A stretch of DNA of 64,000 bases from Microbacterium murale (GTDB lineage Bacteria; Actinomycetota; Actinomycetes; Actinomycetales; Microbacteriaceae). The notes beneath the pieces were generated by a model. That model made no database searches. It worked only from the letters and a program-made list of their open reading frames with translations, and was not told the origin of the DNA. Position numbers and translations under genes: made by a program. The stretch is from NCBI RefSeq assembly GCF_014635185.1, contig NZ_BMCM01000002.1, positions 124,001-188,000 on the forward strand. The letters run 5' to 3'. Below, in pieces: positions 18,057 through 26,308 of this stretch (positions are counted from its first letter, which is position 1; each line of letters begins with the position of its first letter).

Positions 18057-19508
18057 TCACGAGGTTGACAGACTGAGACGGCCCGCCAGCCAGGCACGAT
18101 ATCCCTCGACCGCGTCAGGCCTCCAGATATACGGATCGGTGGCAGCGCTCGTCGACGATGAATGCTCTGTTCCAGCGATCCGTTCAGCAACTTCCGATGC
18201 CGTCTGGACACGAGGACCGAAGGTGTCGCCGATGATGCTTGCCGCGAATGCGTTCTCGCGCGCGACGACCTGGCACCCGAAGGCGACCGCCTCGAACAGT
18301 ACGGTGCTGGCCACGCCGACGACCACACGCGCCTCCGCGAGCGACTCGTACACGTCCGACGCACGGTCGATCGACACGCGGTCATCTTGAACGATGAGCG
18401 GATAACGACTTTCGACGGCCCCGCGTTCCGCGGGATGCGGTCGGAACACGATGTTCCAGTCAGCGTCGACGGCTGCGCGAAGATCCATCACGAAGGCGTC
18501 TGTCGCTTCGGGCTCAGCCCTTGAAGATATGACAAGGATCTGACGCGGCCTGTTCGCCGGAGCAGACCTCACGCGATTCTCGAGATGTGGTTTGCCGATC
18601 GCCGTCACGGGAACAGGCATACGCACCGATTCGGACCAGAAGTCACCGAATGTGAGGACCTCATCTGGGAGTCCCCTCAGCAACGACGGATGCTTGAACA
18701 CCCTTCCGTAGTTGTACGCCGCATGCGATGGACCGATCCATCCGTGCTGAGGTTCCGCGACATATGCTCCGGCATCCTTGAACACCCCGACGGTCTCGCC
18801 GTTGTAGGTGTACGAGGCGGTATCCATGATCACAACTCGAGGCTTGACCCGTCCCAGGACATGGCGGAGCTCGGCCAGTTCGTACGGTCGATGCGCTTCG
18901 GCGCGCATCACCCGCGACCTGATTCCGGCGATCTGATCGTCAGAGACTCCAAGCCGCTGGGCGAAAGCCTTCATCAGACGGTCGATGGCCTTCACCGTTT
19001 CCGGTGGCGTCGTGTACCCGCGCGCCCACAACCGGGATCGTGCGGTTCCCCCCTCCATGCTCAGTGTGGGTGTGAAGGCAGGGCGGCCTATCGGTGAAGG
19101 CAGCGGGCGCCGCTGGACGATGGTCGCATTGCCAGACGTTTCGGCGAAGTCGTCGACCAACCAGTTTCGCGCCCGACCGTCGCTCGTACTCAGGGTGCCC
19201 CCGCCGACGTAGAACATCACGTCATGCCGGCGTGCGAACTGCCGCGCGTCCCAACGGTTCGGCAGAAACGCCTTCGCGAGGCGCTTCGCCTCCTTCCAAC
19301 GCGTCCAGTCATCGGTCTTCACCGCCACACTCCCCGTCGTTTCCTCGGAAAGCGCCCAAGCTATCTGCATTCGAACCTGAGCCCAGAACGGCACCGTGGA
19401 TCCAGGCAGGACCTCAAGCAACTCGTCCGGGGCAGCATCCTCGAGATCAAGCAGCGACTGCATGGATCTGGTCGTCACCACCGACGGTTTCCATCGTGGT
19501 TCCGTCAC
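18057..19508 (-). CDS. Capsule-type GT-B transferase, candidate legionaminic acid transferase
   Basis: This protein of 483 residues shows no standard GT4 motif. The C-terminal half resembles the surface-polysaccharide transferases of the CDP-glycerol / polysialyltransferase type: the NIVFRPHPAER block contains the HP motif those families use for the nucleotide donor, and a second block reads ARVVVGVASTVLFEAVAFGCQVVA. It is the last gene of the leg operon, next to the CMP-sugar synthetase. That makes it the best candidate for transferring legionaminic acid from the CMP donor. GTG 19508 overlaps the synthetase stop (GTGA) with GGGCGGA upstream; ATG 19535 would add 9 residues. The role is inference from context. 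Confidence 0.7.
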   Translation of the reverse strand: MTEPRWKPSVVTTRSMQSLLDLEDAAPDELLEVLPGSTVPFWAQVRMQIAWALSEETTGSVAVKTDDWTRWKEAKRLAKAFLPNRWDARQFARRHDVMFYVGGGTLSTSDGRARNWLVDDFAETSGNATIVQRRPLPSPIGRPAFTPTLSMEGGTARSRLWARGYTTPPETVKAIDRLMKAFAQRLGVSDDQIAGIRSRVMRAEAHRPYELAELRHVLGRVKPRVVIMDTASYTYNGETVGVFKDAGAYVAEPQHGWIGPSHAAYNYGRVFKHPSLLRGLPDEVLTFGDFWSESVRMPVPVTAIGKPHLENRVRSAPANRPRQILVISSRAEPEATDAFVMDLRAAVDADWNIVFRPHPAERGAVESRYPLIVQDDRVSIDRASDVYESLAEARVVVGVASTVLFEAVAFGCQVVARENAFAASIIGDTFGPRVQTASEVAERIAGTEHSSSTSAATDPYIWRPDAVEGYRAWLAGRLSLSTS

Positions 19509-20203
19509 AGGTCCGCCCGCTGATTCATCAGCCATTCCACAACCCGGAAGTCGAACTCACTGTCGACATCGATCGACCGGTCTGCCGGCATCTCGTACAG
19601 AATCGTGGACGAGAAAAAGACCACTTGTTCTTCGAGCAACGCTTGACGTCGCCATACGTAGATCGAGCCATTCATGTCGAAGCAGCGTGGTGCATCTTGC
19701 CGTCGTAAGACGGCGTCGTCCGGTGCTTTACTCACCGCGACCGTGCCGTCTGGCTGTTCTTCAACGAGGTTGAAGTAGGGATTTCGGCGAGCCTCTGCTC
19801 CGGTGATGAGCGAGTCGACATCAGCGTCCTCGAACATGCGTACTGCAATCCGGATGTCGTCAACGGTGCGCAGCGGGCTCGTCGCATCGAGATCGACACA
19901 CACCTCGTACCGAGCACCGGTTCGTTCCTCGGTCGAACGTACGGCATGCGCGATCGCCGGTACCTTCCCCGCTGTGTCCGTCGCCATCTCTGGCGGACGC
20001 CGTACTACCCCGGTGGCACCGAACGAGGGTGCCAGAGCAAGGATGTCTTCGGAATCGCTTGACACGACGACTTCGTCGAATAGCCCCGACGCAACTGCCT
20101 GCGCCACCGAGTGACCGAACAGCGGCCGGCCTGCGACGACCCGCAGGTTCTTTCCCGGCACACCCTTCGAACCGGCTCGCACCGTGATCGTGCAGATCCT
20201 CAT
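19505..20203 (-). CDS. legF: CMP-nonulosonic acid (legionaminic acid) cytidylyltransferase
   Basis: This 232-residue protein has the CMP-sialate synthetase fold: MRICTITVRAGSKGVPGKNL (the P-loop-like RxGSKG motif), VVVSSDSEDILALA, DLDATSPLRTVDDI and DRSIDVDSEFDFRVVEWLM with the two metal-binding aspartates. It activates the nonulosonic acid with CTP. ATG 20203 overlaps the upstream nucleotidyltransferase stop (ATGA); a longer frame to 20269 is rejected because it lacks homology-like features. Legionaminic rather than sialic acid is inferred from the whole operon, especially the PtmE-like and LegB/LegC genes. Confidence 0.86.
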   Translation of the reverse strand: MRICTITVRAGSKGVPGKNLRVVAGRPLFGHSVAQAVASGLFDEVVVSSDSEDILALAPSFGATGVVRRPPEMATDTAGKVPAIAHAVRSTEERTGARYEVCVDLDATSPLRTVDDIRIAVRMFEDADVDSLITGAEARRNPYFNLVEEQPDGTVAVSKAPDDAVLRRQDAPRCFDMNGSIYVWRRQALLEEQVVFFSSTILYEMPADRSIDVDSEFDFRVVEWLMNQRADL

Positions 20204-21246
20204 CGCCGACTCCGTTCCCACGCCTGACGCGCGCGCTCGAGATCCTCCGGGCGTCCTACGTCGATCCACTCCTCGTGAATCTCGAACGCCCCCACCTTTC
20301 GGCCGTCATCCATGAGCCGCGCCAGCAGCGTCGGCATGTCGCAGTACTCGTCTGGCGCGAGCAGATCAAGCGCGCGCGGGTCCAGGACGTAGATGCCCGC
20401 GCTCACCAGCTCGCTGTGATACGGCTTCTCAGCGAGCGCAGTGACGATGTCACCCTCCCGCCGGATCACCCCGTACGGGATCTCGAATCCGTACTCCCGT
20501 GCACCGATGGTCGCGGACGCGGCGGCCTCTGTGTGGAACGCGAGCATTCTTCGAAGATCCACCATTGTGAGCAGATCCGAGTTCATCACCACGAAGGGTT
20601 CAGCGATCGCGTCAAGAAGCTGCGCCAGTGCACCGGCTGTACCCAGCGGTGCGGGCTCATGGAGGTACGTGATCTCCAGGCCGCGCGAGCTCCCGTCACC
20701 GAGGTGCTCCTCGATGAGGTGACCGAGGTGATTCACAGACACGTGGATCCGACGGAACCCCTGATCGTGCAGCCGGCCGAGAATGATATCGATCATCGGC
20801 ACGTCGCCGAGGGGCACAAGCGGCTTGGGGATGTCCTTGGTGATCGGATAGAGCCTCTGCCCTCGTCCTCCGGCCATCAGCACCACAGGAGTGTTCAGTG
20901 GGGTGGCAATGTGCGCCAGTTCGCCGACCACGTCGACCATTCGGCCGTCGCCGTCCACGACCGCGACCACGCGGATGCCGCGGAGCGCCTTCAGAGCATC
21001 CACATCCTCCTGGCTCGTTGTCGGAGAAACCGAAGCAGGGTGGCGATTCATCACCGTGTCCACGCGCGCATCCAAAGATGTTCCCGCCAACAATCCTCGC
21101 CGGATGTCGCCATCGCTGACAGCGCCCACGAGCCGCCCGTCCGCGTCCTCAACGAAGACCACCTGAACAGCACCGCGATCGAGTTGCATGAGCGCGGCGC
21201 GAATACTCGTCTCCGGCTCGACGACGAGAATGCCTCTGTCAATCAT
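20200..21246 (-). CDS. ptmE: CBS-domain sugar-1-phosphate nucleotidyltransferase (PtmE-like)
   Basis: This 348-residue protein has two CBS domains in its first 115 residues (GAVQVVFVEDADGRLVGAVSDGDIRRGL is the first) and then a nucleotidyltransferase domain opening with PVVLMAGGRGQRLYPITKDIPKPL. Further motifs are APLGTAGALAQL and FVVMNSDLLTMVD. The combination of a CBS pair and a sugar nucleotidyltransferase is the architecture of Campylobacter PtmE, which makes the GDP-glucosamine used for legionaminic acid. Its place in this operon supports the same role. It overlaps the acetyltransferase by 8 bases and LegF by 4. The GTP preference is inferred, not visible. Confidence 0.84.
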   Translation of the reverse strand: MIDRGILVVEPETSIRAALMQLDRGAVQVVFVEDADGRLVGAVSDGDIRRGLLAGTSLDARVDTVMNRHPASVSPTTSQEDVDALKALRGIRVVAVVDGDGRMVDVVGELAHIATPLNTPVVLMAGGRGQRLYPITKDIPKPLVPLGDVPMIDIILGRLHDQGFRRIHVSVNHLGHLIEEHLGDGSSRGLEITYLHEPAPLGTAGALAQLLDAIAEPFVVMNSDLLTMVDLRRMLAFHTEAAASATIGAREYGFEIPYGVIRREGDIVTALAEKPYHSELVSAGIYVLDPRALDLLAPDEYCDMPTLLARLMDDGRKVGAFEIHEEWIDVGRPEDLERARQAWERSRR

Positions 21247-21886
21247 GCTCTCTCGCCCTCAACTCCTGGAACGGCCGTGCGGGTACTCCCACGACGATGG
21301 CATCTGCGGGCACCGAGTGGGTGACGACCGCGCCCGCGCCGACGACACTCCCCGACCCTACCGTCAGTCCTTGGAGGACCATTGCTCCCATTCCGATGTG
21401 GGCGCTCGCCTCGATCACAACATCCCCGGCCAGGAGGGCGCCGGGAGCGACATGGGCGTGCTCGCCTATCACCGTGTCGTGTTCGACGATCGCGCCCGAA
21501 TTGATCAGCGCACCCGTTCCGATCTGCGCACCCGCGTTGATGACGGCGCCCGCCATCACCTGCACACCGGCAGGCACGGACACAGAAGGATCGACGAATG
21601 CACGCGGGTGCACGATCGTTACGACGGTGAACCCTCGTGAGGTCGCTGCCAAGTGCAGTCGACGGCGCGCCGCCGTGGATGAGACGGATCCCATGGCGTT
21701 GACGATGTCGACCTCGCGCGGGTCGAGTACGTCGAGAAACTCATCACCACCAAGATGAGCAAGCCCAGAGAGTCGCGCCGAAGGTTCGGGGGCGAGGTAA
21801 CCGTACGCGCTTCTGCCTGACATCGCGAGCGCCGCGAGCACCGAATGCGCGTGCCCTCCTGCGCCGAGAAGTACGAGATCAGCCAT
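21239..21886 (-). CDS. legH: NeuD/PglD-like sugar N-acetyltransferase (LegH role)
   Basis: This 215-residue protein has an N-terminal Rossmann-like PglD domain (MADLVLLGAGGHAHSVLAAL) and a C-terminal hexapeptide beta-helix: the catalytic-type His lies in GAIVEHDTVIGEHAHVAPGA. PglD-like enzymes acetylate a 4-amino sugar nucleotide with acetyl-CoA, the step between LegC and LegG. ATG 21886 is chosen because it overlaps the LegI stop by 8 bases; the frame to 22057 is unsupported. The protein could alternatively O-acetylate the finished nonulosonic acid as NeuD does, but this operon has no other 4-N-acetyltransferase. Confidence 0.8.
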   Translation of the reverse strand: MADLVLLGAGGHAHSVLAALAMSGRSAYGYLAPEPSARLSGLAHLGGDEFLDVLDPREVDIVNAMGSVSSTAARRRLHLAATSRGFTVVTIVHPRAFVDPSVSVPAGVQVMAGAVINAGAQIGTGALINSGAIVEHDTVIGEHAHVAPGALLAGDVVIEASAHIGMGAMVLQGLTVGSGSVVGAGAVVTHSVPADAIVVGVPARPFQELRAREHD

Positions 21887-22973
21887 CGATGAGCTCACCA
21901 CGCCGGTAGTCACGGGACGCAGGCGCACCCACCACATCCCAGTAGTCGAACGAGGTACGCCCACTTGCCGGGCGGAAGCACGCGACGTCGACGTCAGCGA
22001 CGATCGCACCCTCTTTGATATCGGTGGTCGCCACCAGGCTACGTCGGACAACCGCACGGTTGCCTTCCTCCACCGGCTGACATCTCTTCTCGGTTGACCC
22101 CAGCATCACCGGCACGCGACGGAGGTCGGCGACGTAGTCTCGCAAGCCGTCTGGGTCGAGGGACGCCGCATGATCGGGGCCCTCGGCCCGCACGTCGAAG
22201 GTGAAGTGCTTTTCGACGACCGTGGCACCGAGCCCGACGGCAAGCACCGACCCGAGCGACCCGAGCGAATGGTCGGAGTAGCCGACCTGATGCCCGAAGG
22301 TCGTGGCGATCGTCTGCATCGCGCGTAGGTTCAGATGCTCGTCGGCAGCGGGGTACTCGGTCGTGCAGTGAAGGATCGTGACATGCTGCGCGAACGCGAC
22401 TTCGTCATTGCGACGCTGCCATGCGTTCTCCAGAACGTCATCCGTGAGCCGTACGGCGTCAAGCTGCCCCCGCGATTGCAACAGCCCCGCAGCGATGAAG
22501 CGCAGCGCACGCTCAATCTCGGCCATCTCAGCCATCCCAGTGGACAAGATGACAGGCAGCCCGGTCCGACCGGCTGCGACCAGAAGCGGCGCGAAGGTCA
22601 GGTCGCCGGATGCAATCTTGACCTTGGGGATCCCCAGCTCTGTGACGAGGAAGTCGAGGCCCGCGATGTCGAATGCTGTCGAGAGGAACTCGATCCCGCG
22701 AGACTCACAGCGATCTCGAAGGCGTCGGAATTCTGCATGGCTCAGCTCGAGTTGGCGGAGCAGGTCATGCTGCGAACGACGATCATCATCGGACGTGCGC
22801 TGGTAGGCGGCCAGCTCGGCGCTCTCAAGCGCGAGGCCGTCTGCCGAGAACGTCTGAAACTTCACCGCATCGGCACCGGCGGACGCGGCGAGGTCTACGA
22901 GCTCCTCTGCCGTGGTGACGGAGCCGTTGTGATTCACTCCGGCTTCAGCGATCACGAAAACGTGTTCGGTCAT
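21879..22973 (-). CDS. legI: Nonulosonic acid synthase (legionaminic acid synthase, NeuB family)
   Basis: This 364-residue protein begins MTEHVFVIAEAGVNHNGSVT, the NeuB-family signature, followed by a TIM-barrel with AVKFQTFSADGL, FLSTAFDIAGLDFL, KIASGDLTFAPLL, VILSTGMAEMAEI and GYSDHSLGSL. A C-terminal SAF/antifreeze-like domain (about residues 300-364) contains RRSLVATTDIKEGAIV. It condenses phosphoenolpyruvate with the 6-deoxy-diacetamido-mannose released by LegG. The ATG overlaps the LegG stop (ATGA). The family is certain; the legionaminic product is inferred from operon content. Confidence 0.92.
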   Translation of the reverse strand: MTEHVFVIAEAGVNHNGSVTTAEELVDLAASAGADAVKFQTFSADGLALESAELAAYQRTSDDDRRSQHDLLRQLELSHAEFRRLRDRCESRGIEFLSTAFDIAGLDFLVTELGIPKVKIASGDLTFAPLLVAAGRTGLPVILSTGMAEMAEIERALRFIAAGLLQSRGQLDAVRLTDDVLENAWQRRNDEVAFAQHVTILHCTTEYPAADEHLNLRAMQTIATTFGHQVGYSDHSLGSLGSVLAVGLGATVVEKHFTFDVRAEGPDHAASLDPDGLRDYVADLRRVPVMLGSTEKRCQPVEEGNRAVVRRSLVATTDIKEGAIVADVDVACFRPASGRTSFDYWDVVGAPASRDYRRGELIDG

Positions 22974-24133
22974 GATCCCGATCCCTCCTCGAGGTCGTGG
23001 AATTTCTTGCGCGGCGGCGTAGGAATCGTCGCGTCGCGTAGCGTCGCAGCAGTGCGGGCAGCGAATCCGGGATGACCAAAGATGTCGATGTCCGACTGAT
23101 CCTGCACCCCCCGGATCGCATCTCTCAGGGCGGACGCGATGGCAGTGCGGTTTGCGTCCGGCGTGGCGACGCTGGACGCGAGCGGCCGCCCCTTCTGCCG
23201 ATCCCCGACCAGTACGGACGGAGTACCGAGTACTGGTGCCTCCAGCACGGTACTGGATGAGTTCCCGGCCACGACGGTCGCCGCTGACATGGCACTCAGA
23301 TACCCGAGCTGACCGAATGATTCGACGAAGTCCACACGGTCCGTGTTGGACTCTACGAACGCCGCGATGCGCTGACGGACATCCGCGGTGCCGATGTCGG
23401 AGTTCGATCCCGTGACTACCACATGCAGTCCGTCCACCTCGAGGAGAGCAACGAGGAGCTCTTCCAGCACGACCTCAGGAGCATCGACGTCCATCACAGC
23501 AGGGTGGAACGTCACGAGCGCGGTCGGCTGCGAAAGCCGGACGCCGAAGCGCCGCTCCACCTCCTCCCGAGGAAGAAGTTCAAGCGCGCTGAGCGCGTCG
23601 ACGATCGGTGCCCCGTGGAAATACACCCGGTCCGGCTGCTCCCCCATTTGGATCACGCGTCGACGATGGTCTTCGGTCGACGTGAAATGGAGGTACGCCA
23701 TCTTGGTGATCGAGTGGCGCAGCGCGTCATCCATCGCGCCCTCGGTGAGTTCTCCACCGTGGATGTGCGCCAGCGGAACCGAAACGACCGTCGCGGCAGC
23801 TGCCGCCGCGAATGCCTCGAGACGGTCACCCAGGACGACAAGGATGTCCGGCGCAAGGTCGGTCAGCACACGCGCGTAACGCGGCAGTGCGCTGCCGACG
23901 TCTTCGGCCGCGCCCAACCGGCTGTCGTCTGCTGACCAGATCGGCACGGATGCAGCGACCCTGAGTCCGTCATCTTCGATCTCCGACTCAGTGCGCCCGA
24001 AAGCGTCGCTGAGGTGTGTACCGGTGACGATGAGTTGCAGCTCGAGCGCTTCGTCCGCCTCGATCTCCTGCAGCAGCCCTCTCAGGAGGCCGTAGTCAGC
24101 GCGGGTACCGGTGAGAACAGCGATCTTCCTCAT
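22970..24133 (-). CDS. legG: Hydrolysing nucleotide-sugar 2-epimerase (NeuC/LegG)
   Basis: This 387-residue protein starts MRKIAVLTGTRADYGLLRGL, the NeuC/LegG opening, and has VVLGDRLEAFAAAAAATVVSVPLAHIHGGELTEGAMDD, VTFHPAVMD, VVVTGSNSDIG and VAGNSSSTVLEAPVLGTPSV. It inverts C2 and releases the free sugar from its nucleotide, giving the substrate of LegI. The start overlaps the LegC stop (ATGA); the frame to 24166 is not supported. In this operon its substrate is expected to be GDP- or UDP-linked 2,4-diacetamido-2,4,6-trideoxyglucose. Confidence 0.9.
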   Translation of the reverse strand: MRKIAVLTGTRADYGLLRGLLQEIEADEALELQLIVTGTHLSDAFGRTESEIEDDGLRVAASVPIWSADDSRLGAAEDVGSALPRYARVLTDLAPDILVVLGDRLEAFAAAAAATVVSVPLAHIHGGELTEGAMDDALRHSITKMAYLHFTSTEDHRRRVIQMGEQPDRVYFHGAPIVDALSALELLPREEVERRFGVRLSQPTALVTFHPAVMDVDAPEVVLEELLVALLEVDGLHVVVTGSNSDIGTADVRQRIAAFVESNTDRVDFVESFGQLGYLSAMSAATVVAGNSSSTVLEAPVLGTPSVLVGDRQKGRPLASSVATPDANRTAIASALRDAIRGVQDQSDIDIFGHPGFAARTAATLRDATIPTPPRKKFHDLEEGSGS

Positions 24134-25287
24134 GCCGCCGCCAGGGCCGGCGAGCTCGGAATGCACACCACGCTGGCTTGAAGAGCGTCAGCCACCGGAG
24201 TGGGGGCATGCGGCAGATGGCGATATGGCGCCTGCCGATGGAGAAGATTCCAGAACGGGCGACATTGCAGTCCCGCATCGTTCGTGGCCTCGAGCAGCTC
24301 ATCGCGCCTTTCGACTCCGCCGGTCACGCGCACTGCACAGAGCCAATAGTTGCTTTCGGTGCCGTCCGGCTCGGAGAGAAAATGCACCCCGGACAAGTCC
24401 TCAAAAGCATCCCGATAGCGATCGGCGAGCCGTCGCTTGGCTGCAAGGAACTCGGGAAGTCGTTTCAACTGCGCAACTCCGAGTGCGGCGTTGAGATTCG
24501 GCATTCGGTAGTTGTAGGCCACCTCATCATGCTCGAACTCCCACCGGTGCGGCAGCTTGGCTGTCGTGGTGACATGCCGCGCGCGGCGCGCGAGTTCTTC
24601 ATCGCTCGTGAGGATCATTCCCCCGCCACCGGTGGTGAGGATCTTGTTGCCGTTGAAGCTGAGAATTCCGAGCGTCCCGAACGTTCCTGTGTGCGAAGTG
24701 CCGGCACGGCTGCCGAGCGACTCGGCGGCATCCTCCACCACCGGAATTCCGTAGGCGTCGGCAAGCGCGACCAATTCGACAATGCGCATCGGGTGGCCCA
24801 GCGTGTGCATCGGGACGATTGCTCCGATTCGACGTCCGGTGACGCCGTTGACAAGGCCCTCCGGCGTAGATCGCGCGGCGGCGAGCACCGCCTCCACAGC
24901 CTCGACCGAGAGACCGAGGGTCTCCTCATCGCTGTCCACGAAATACGGTTGCGCACCGGCGTGCGACACCGCGTTCGCAGTGGCGACGAACGACAGCGTC
25001 GGCACGATCACGTCGTCGCCCGCTCCTACTCCGGCAAGTTCCAGTGCCACCTGGAGCGCTGAAGTCCCGTTGGACACGGCGACACCGTACCCGGCGCCGG
25101 TGAGCTCCGCGATCGATTGCTCGAACTCTCCGACGAAACTTCCCACGCTCGACACGAAGGTGGAATCGAGGCACTCCCGCACCTTCTGCTTCTCGACATC
25201 GGTGATATCTGGGATATGCAGGCCGACGAACGAGTCCTCGCCGACCACCCCACGGATCGTGCGGACGAAGTCCTTGGCGTCACTCAT
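24130..25287 (-). CDS. legC: PLP-dependent 4-aminotransferase (LegC)
   Basis: This 385-residue DegT-family aminotransferase has FVGLHIPDITDVEKQKVREC near the start, VSNGTSALQVALELAGVGAGDDVIVPTLSFVATANAV, the PLP-contact EDAAESLGSRAG and the Schiff-base lysine in SFNGNKILTTGGGGM. The LHIP and GNKILTTGGGGM blocks are characteristic of the LegC/PseC-side branch of the family. It should aminate the 4-keto sugar produced by LegB. ATG 25287 overlaps the LegB stop (ATGA). The C-terminus PSSPALAAA is followed directly by the LegG start. Confidence 0.9.
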   Translation of the reverse strand: MSDAKDFVRTIRGVVGEDSFVGLHIPDITDVEKQKVRECLDSTFVSSVGSFVGEFEQSIAELTGAGYGVAVSNGTSALQVALELAGVGAGDDVIVPTLSFVATANAVSHAGAQPYFVDSDEETLGLSVEAVEAVLAAARSTPEGLVNGVTGRRIGAIVPMHTLGHPMRIVELVALADAYGIPVVEDAAESLGSRAGTSHTGTFGTLGILSFNGNKILTTGGGGMILTSDEELARRARHVTTTAKLPHRWEFEHDEVAYNYRMPNLNAALGVAQLKRLPEFLAAKRRLADRYRDAFEDLSGVHFLSEPDGTESNYWLCAVRVTGGVERRDELLEATNDAGLQCRPFWNLLHRQAPYRHLPHAPTPVADALQASVVCIPSSPALAAA

Positions 25288-26279
25288 ACGATGTAGGCGT
25301 CGGTGCGGTAACGAGCCAAGTTCGCCGGGTCGGTGAACCACTCGGCGGTCGCACGCAAACCCTCGCGGAATCCGTCGACACCGTCGTACCGCGGGCTCCA
25401 GCCAAGAACTTCCTGCGCCTTCGTGTTGTCGGAGTACAGTCGTTCTACCTCAGAGTTGGCGGGGCGCAATCGGGCCGGGTCCTCAGTCGCGGTGGCGTCG
25501 ATGCCCATTGCTTCCGCGATGAGTTCGAACGTCTGACCGATCGAGACTTCGAACCCGACGCCGAGGTTGATGACTTCACCTACTCCTGCCGTGCTCGTGA
25601 GCGCGGCAGTGAACCCGGACACTGTGTCGGGCACGTAAGTGAAATCACGCGTGGGAGTGATCGCGCCGAGCTGAATCTCCCGCTTCCCGGCAGCGAGCTG
25701 GCTGATGATCGTCGGGATCACAGCGCGGGCGGACTGACGCGGCCCGAACGTGTTGAAGGGCCGAATCGTCACCGTGGGGAGCCCGAATGACGCATGATAC
25801 GAGTTGACCATCTGATCGGCGGCAATCTTCGAGGCGGAGTACGGCGACTGACCCTGGAGCGGGTGCCCCTCATCCATCGGAACGTAACGCGCCGTCCCAT
25901 ACACCTCGCTGGTGGAGGTGTGGATGAAGCGGCTGACGTCCGCGGCACGAGCGGCGTTGAGCAGGTTGAGCGTGCCCTGGATGTTCGTCTGCACGTATAG
26001 ATCCGGAGCGGCGTACGAATACGGAATCGCGATCAACGCTGCCAGATGGAGCACCGCATCGCGGTCTCGGACTGCCGACATCATGAGCGCCGGGTCCCGC
26101 ACGTCGCCCGGAACGAACTCGATCTGAGCCGCGACCTCCGGATCGACGCCGTCGAGCCACCCGCGCGAATCGAACGAGTTGTATAGGACGAGCGCTCGGA
26201 CTTCGTGTCCATCCCGGACGAGCTGCTCCGCGAGGTGTGATCCGATGAATCCGTCAGCTCCTGTGAGCAGTACCTTCAT
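25284..26279 (-). CDS. legB: NAD-dependent 4,6-dehydratase (LegB)
   Basis: This 331-residue extended SDR has MKVLLTGADGFIGSHLAEQL, LHLAALIAIPYSYAAPDLYV, the catalytic YSASK motif (SPYSASKIAADQMV) and TIRPFNTFGPRQSARAVIP, the LegB-type pattern. It converts the NDP-GlcNAc to the 4-keto-6-deoxy sugar in the first committed step. It is the first gene of the eight-gene leg operon. ATG 26279 is preceded by TAGACT at a 7-base distance and only a weak purine run, so the mRNA is probably leaderless. The frame upstream to 26369 is part of the neighbouring 3' region and is rejected. Confidence 0.9.
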   Translation of the reverse strand: MKVLLTGADGFIGSHLAEQLVRDGHEVRALVLYNSFDSRGWLDGVDPEVAAQIEFVPGDVRDPALMMSAVRDRDAVLHLAALIAIPYSYAAPDLYVQTNIQGTLNLLNAARAADVSRFIHTSTSEVYGTARYVPMDEGHPLQGQSPYSASKIAADQMVNSYHASFGLPTVTIRPFNTFGPRQSARAVIPTIISQLAAGKREIQLGAITPTRDFTYVPDTVSGFTAALTSTAGVGEVINLGVGFEVSIGQTFELIAEAMGIDATATEDPARLRPANSEVERLYSDNTKAQEVLGWSPRYDGVDGFREGLRATAEWFTDPANLARYRTDAYIV

Positions 26280-26286
26280 ACCCGCC

Positions 26287-26292
26287 AGTCTA
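26287..26292 (-). promoter_or_regulatory. Putative leaderless -10 (TAGACT) of the leg operon
   Basis: TAGACT on the minus strand ends 7 bases before the ATG of legB at 26279, the distance expected if transcription starts at or next to the start codon. The same hexamer and spacing occur before birA. It lies only 17 bases from the 3' end of the LGFP-repeat gene, which is transcribed in the same direction, so read-through from that gene is also possible. Confidence 0.5.
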
Positions 26293-26308
26293 TCCGAGCG
26301 TCCTTTCC

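Noticed and set aside
20204-20269. Upstream extension of the CMP-sugar synthetase
   Set aside because: The catalytic N-terminus starts at residue 1 of the frame from 20203, and that codon overlaps the previous stop by ATGA.
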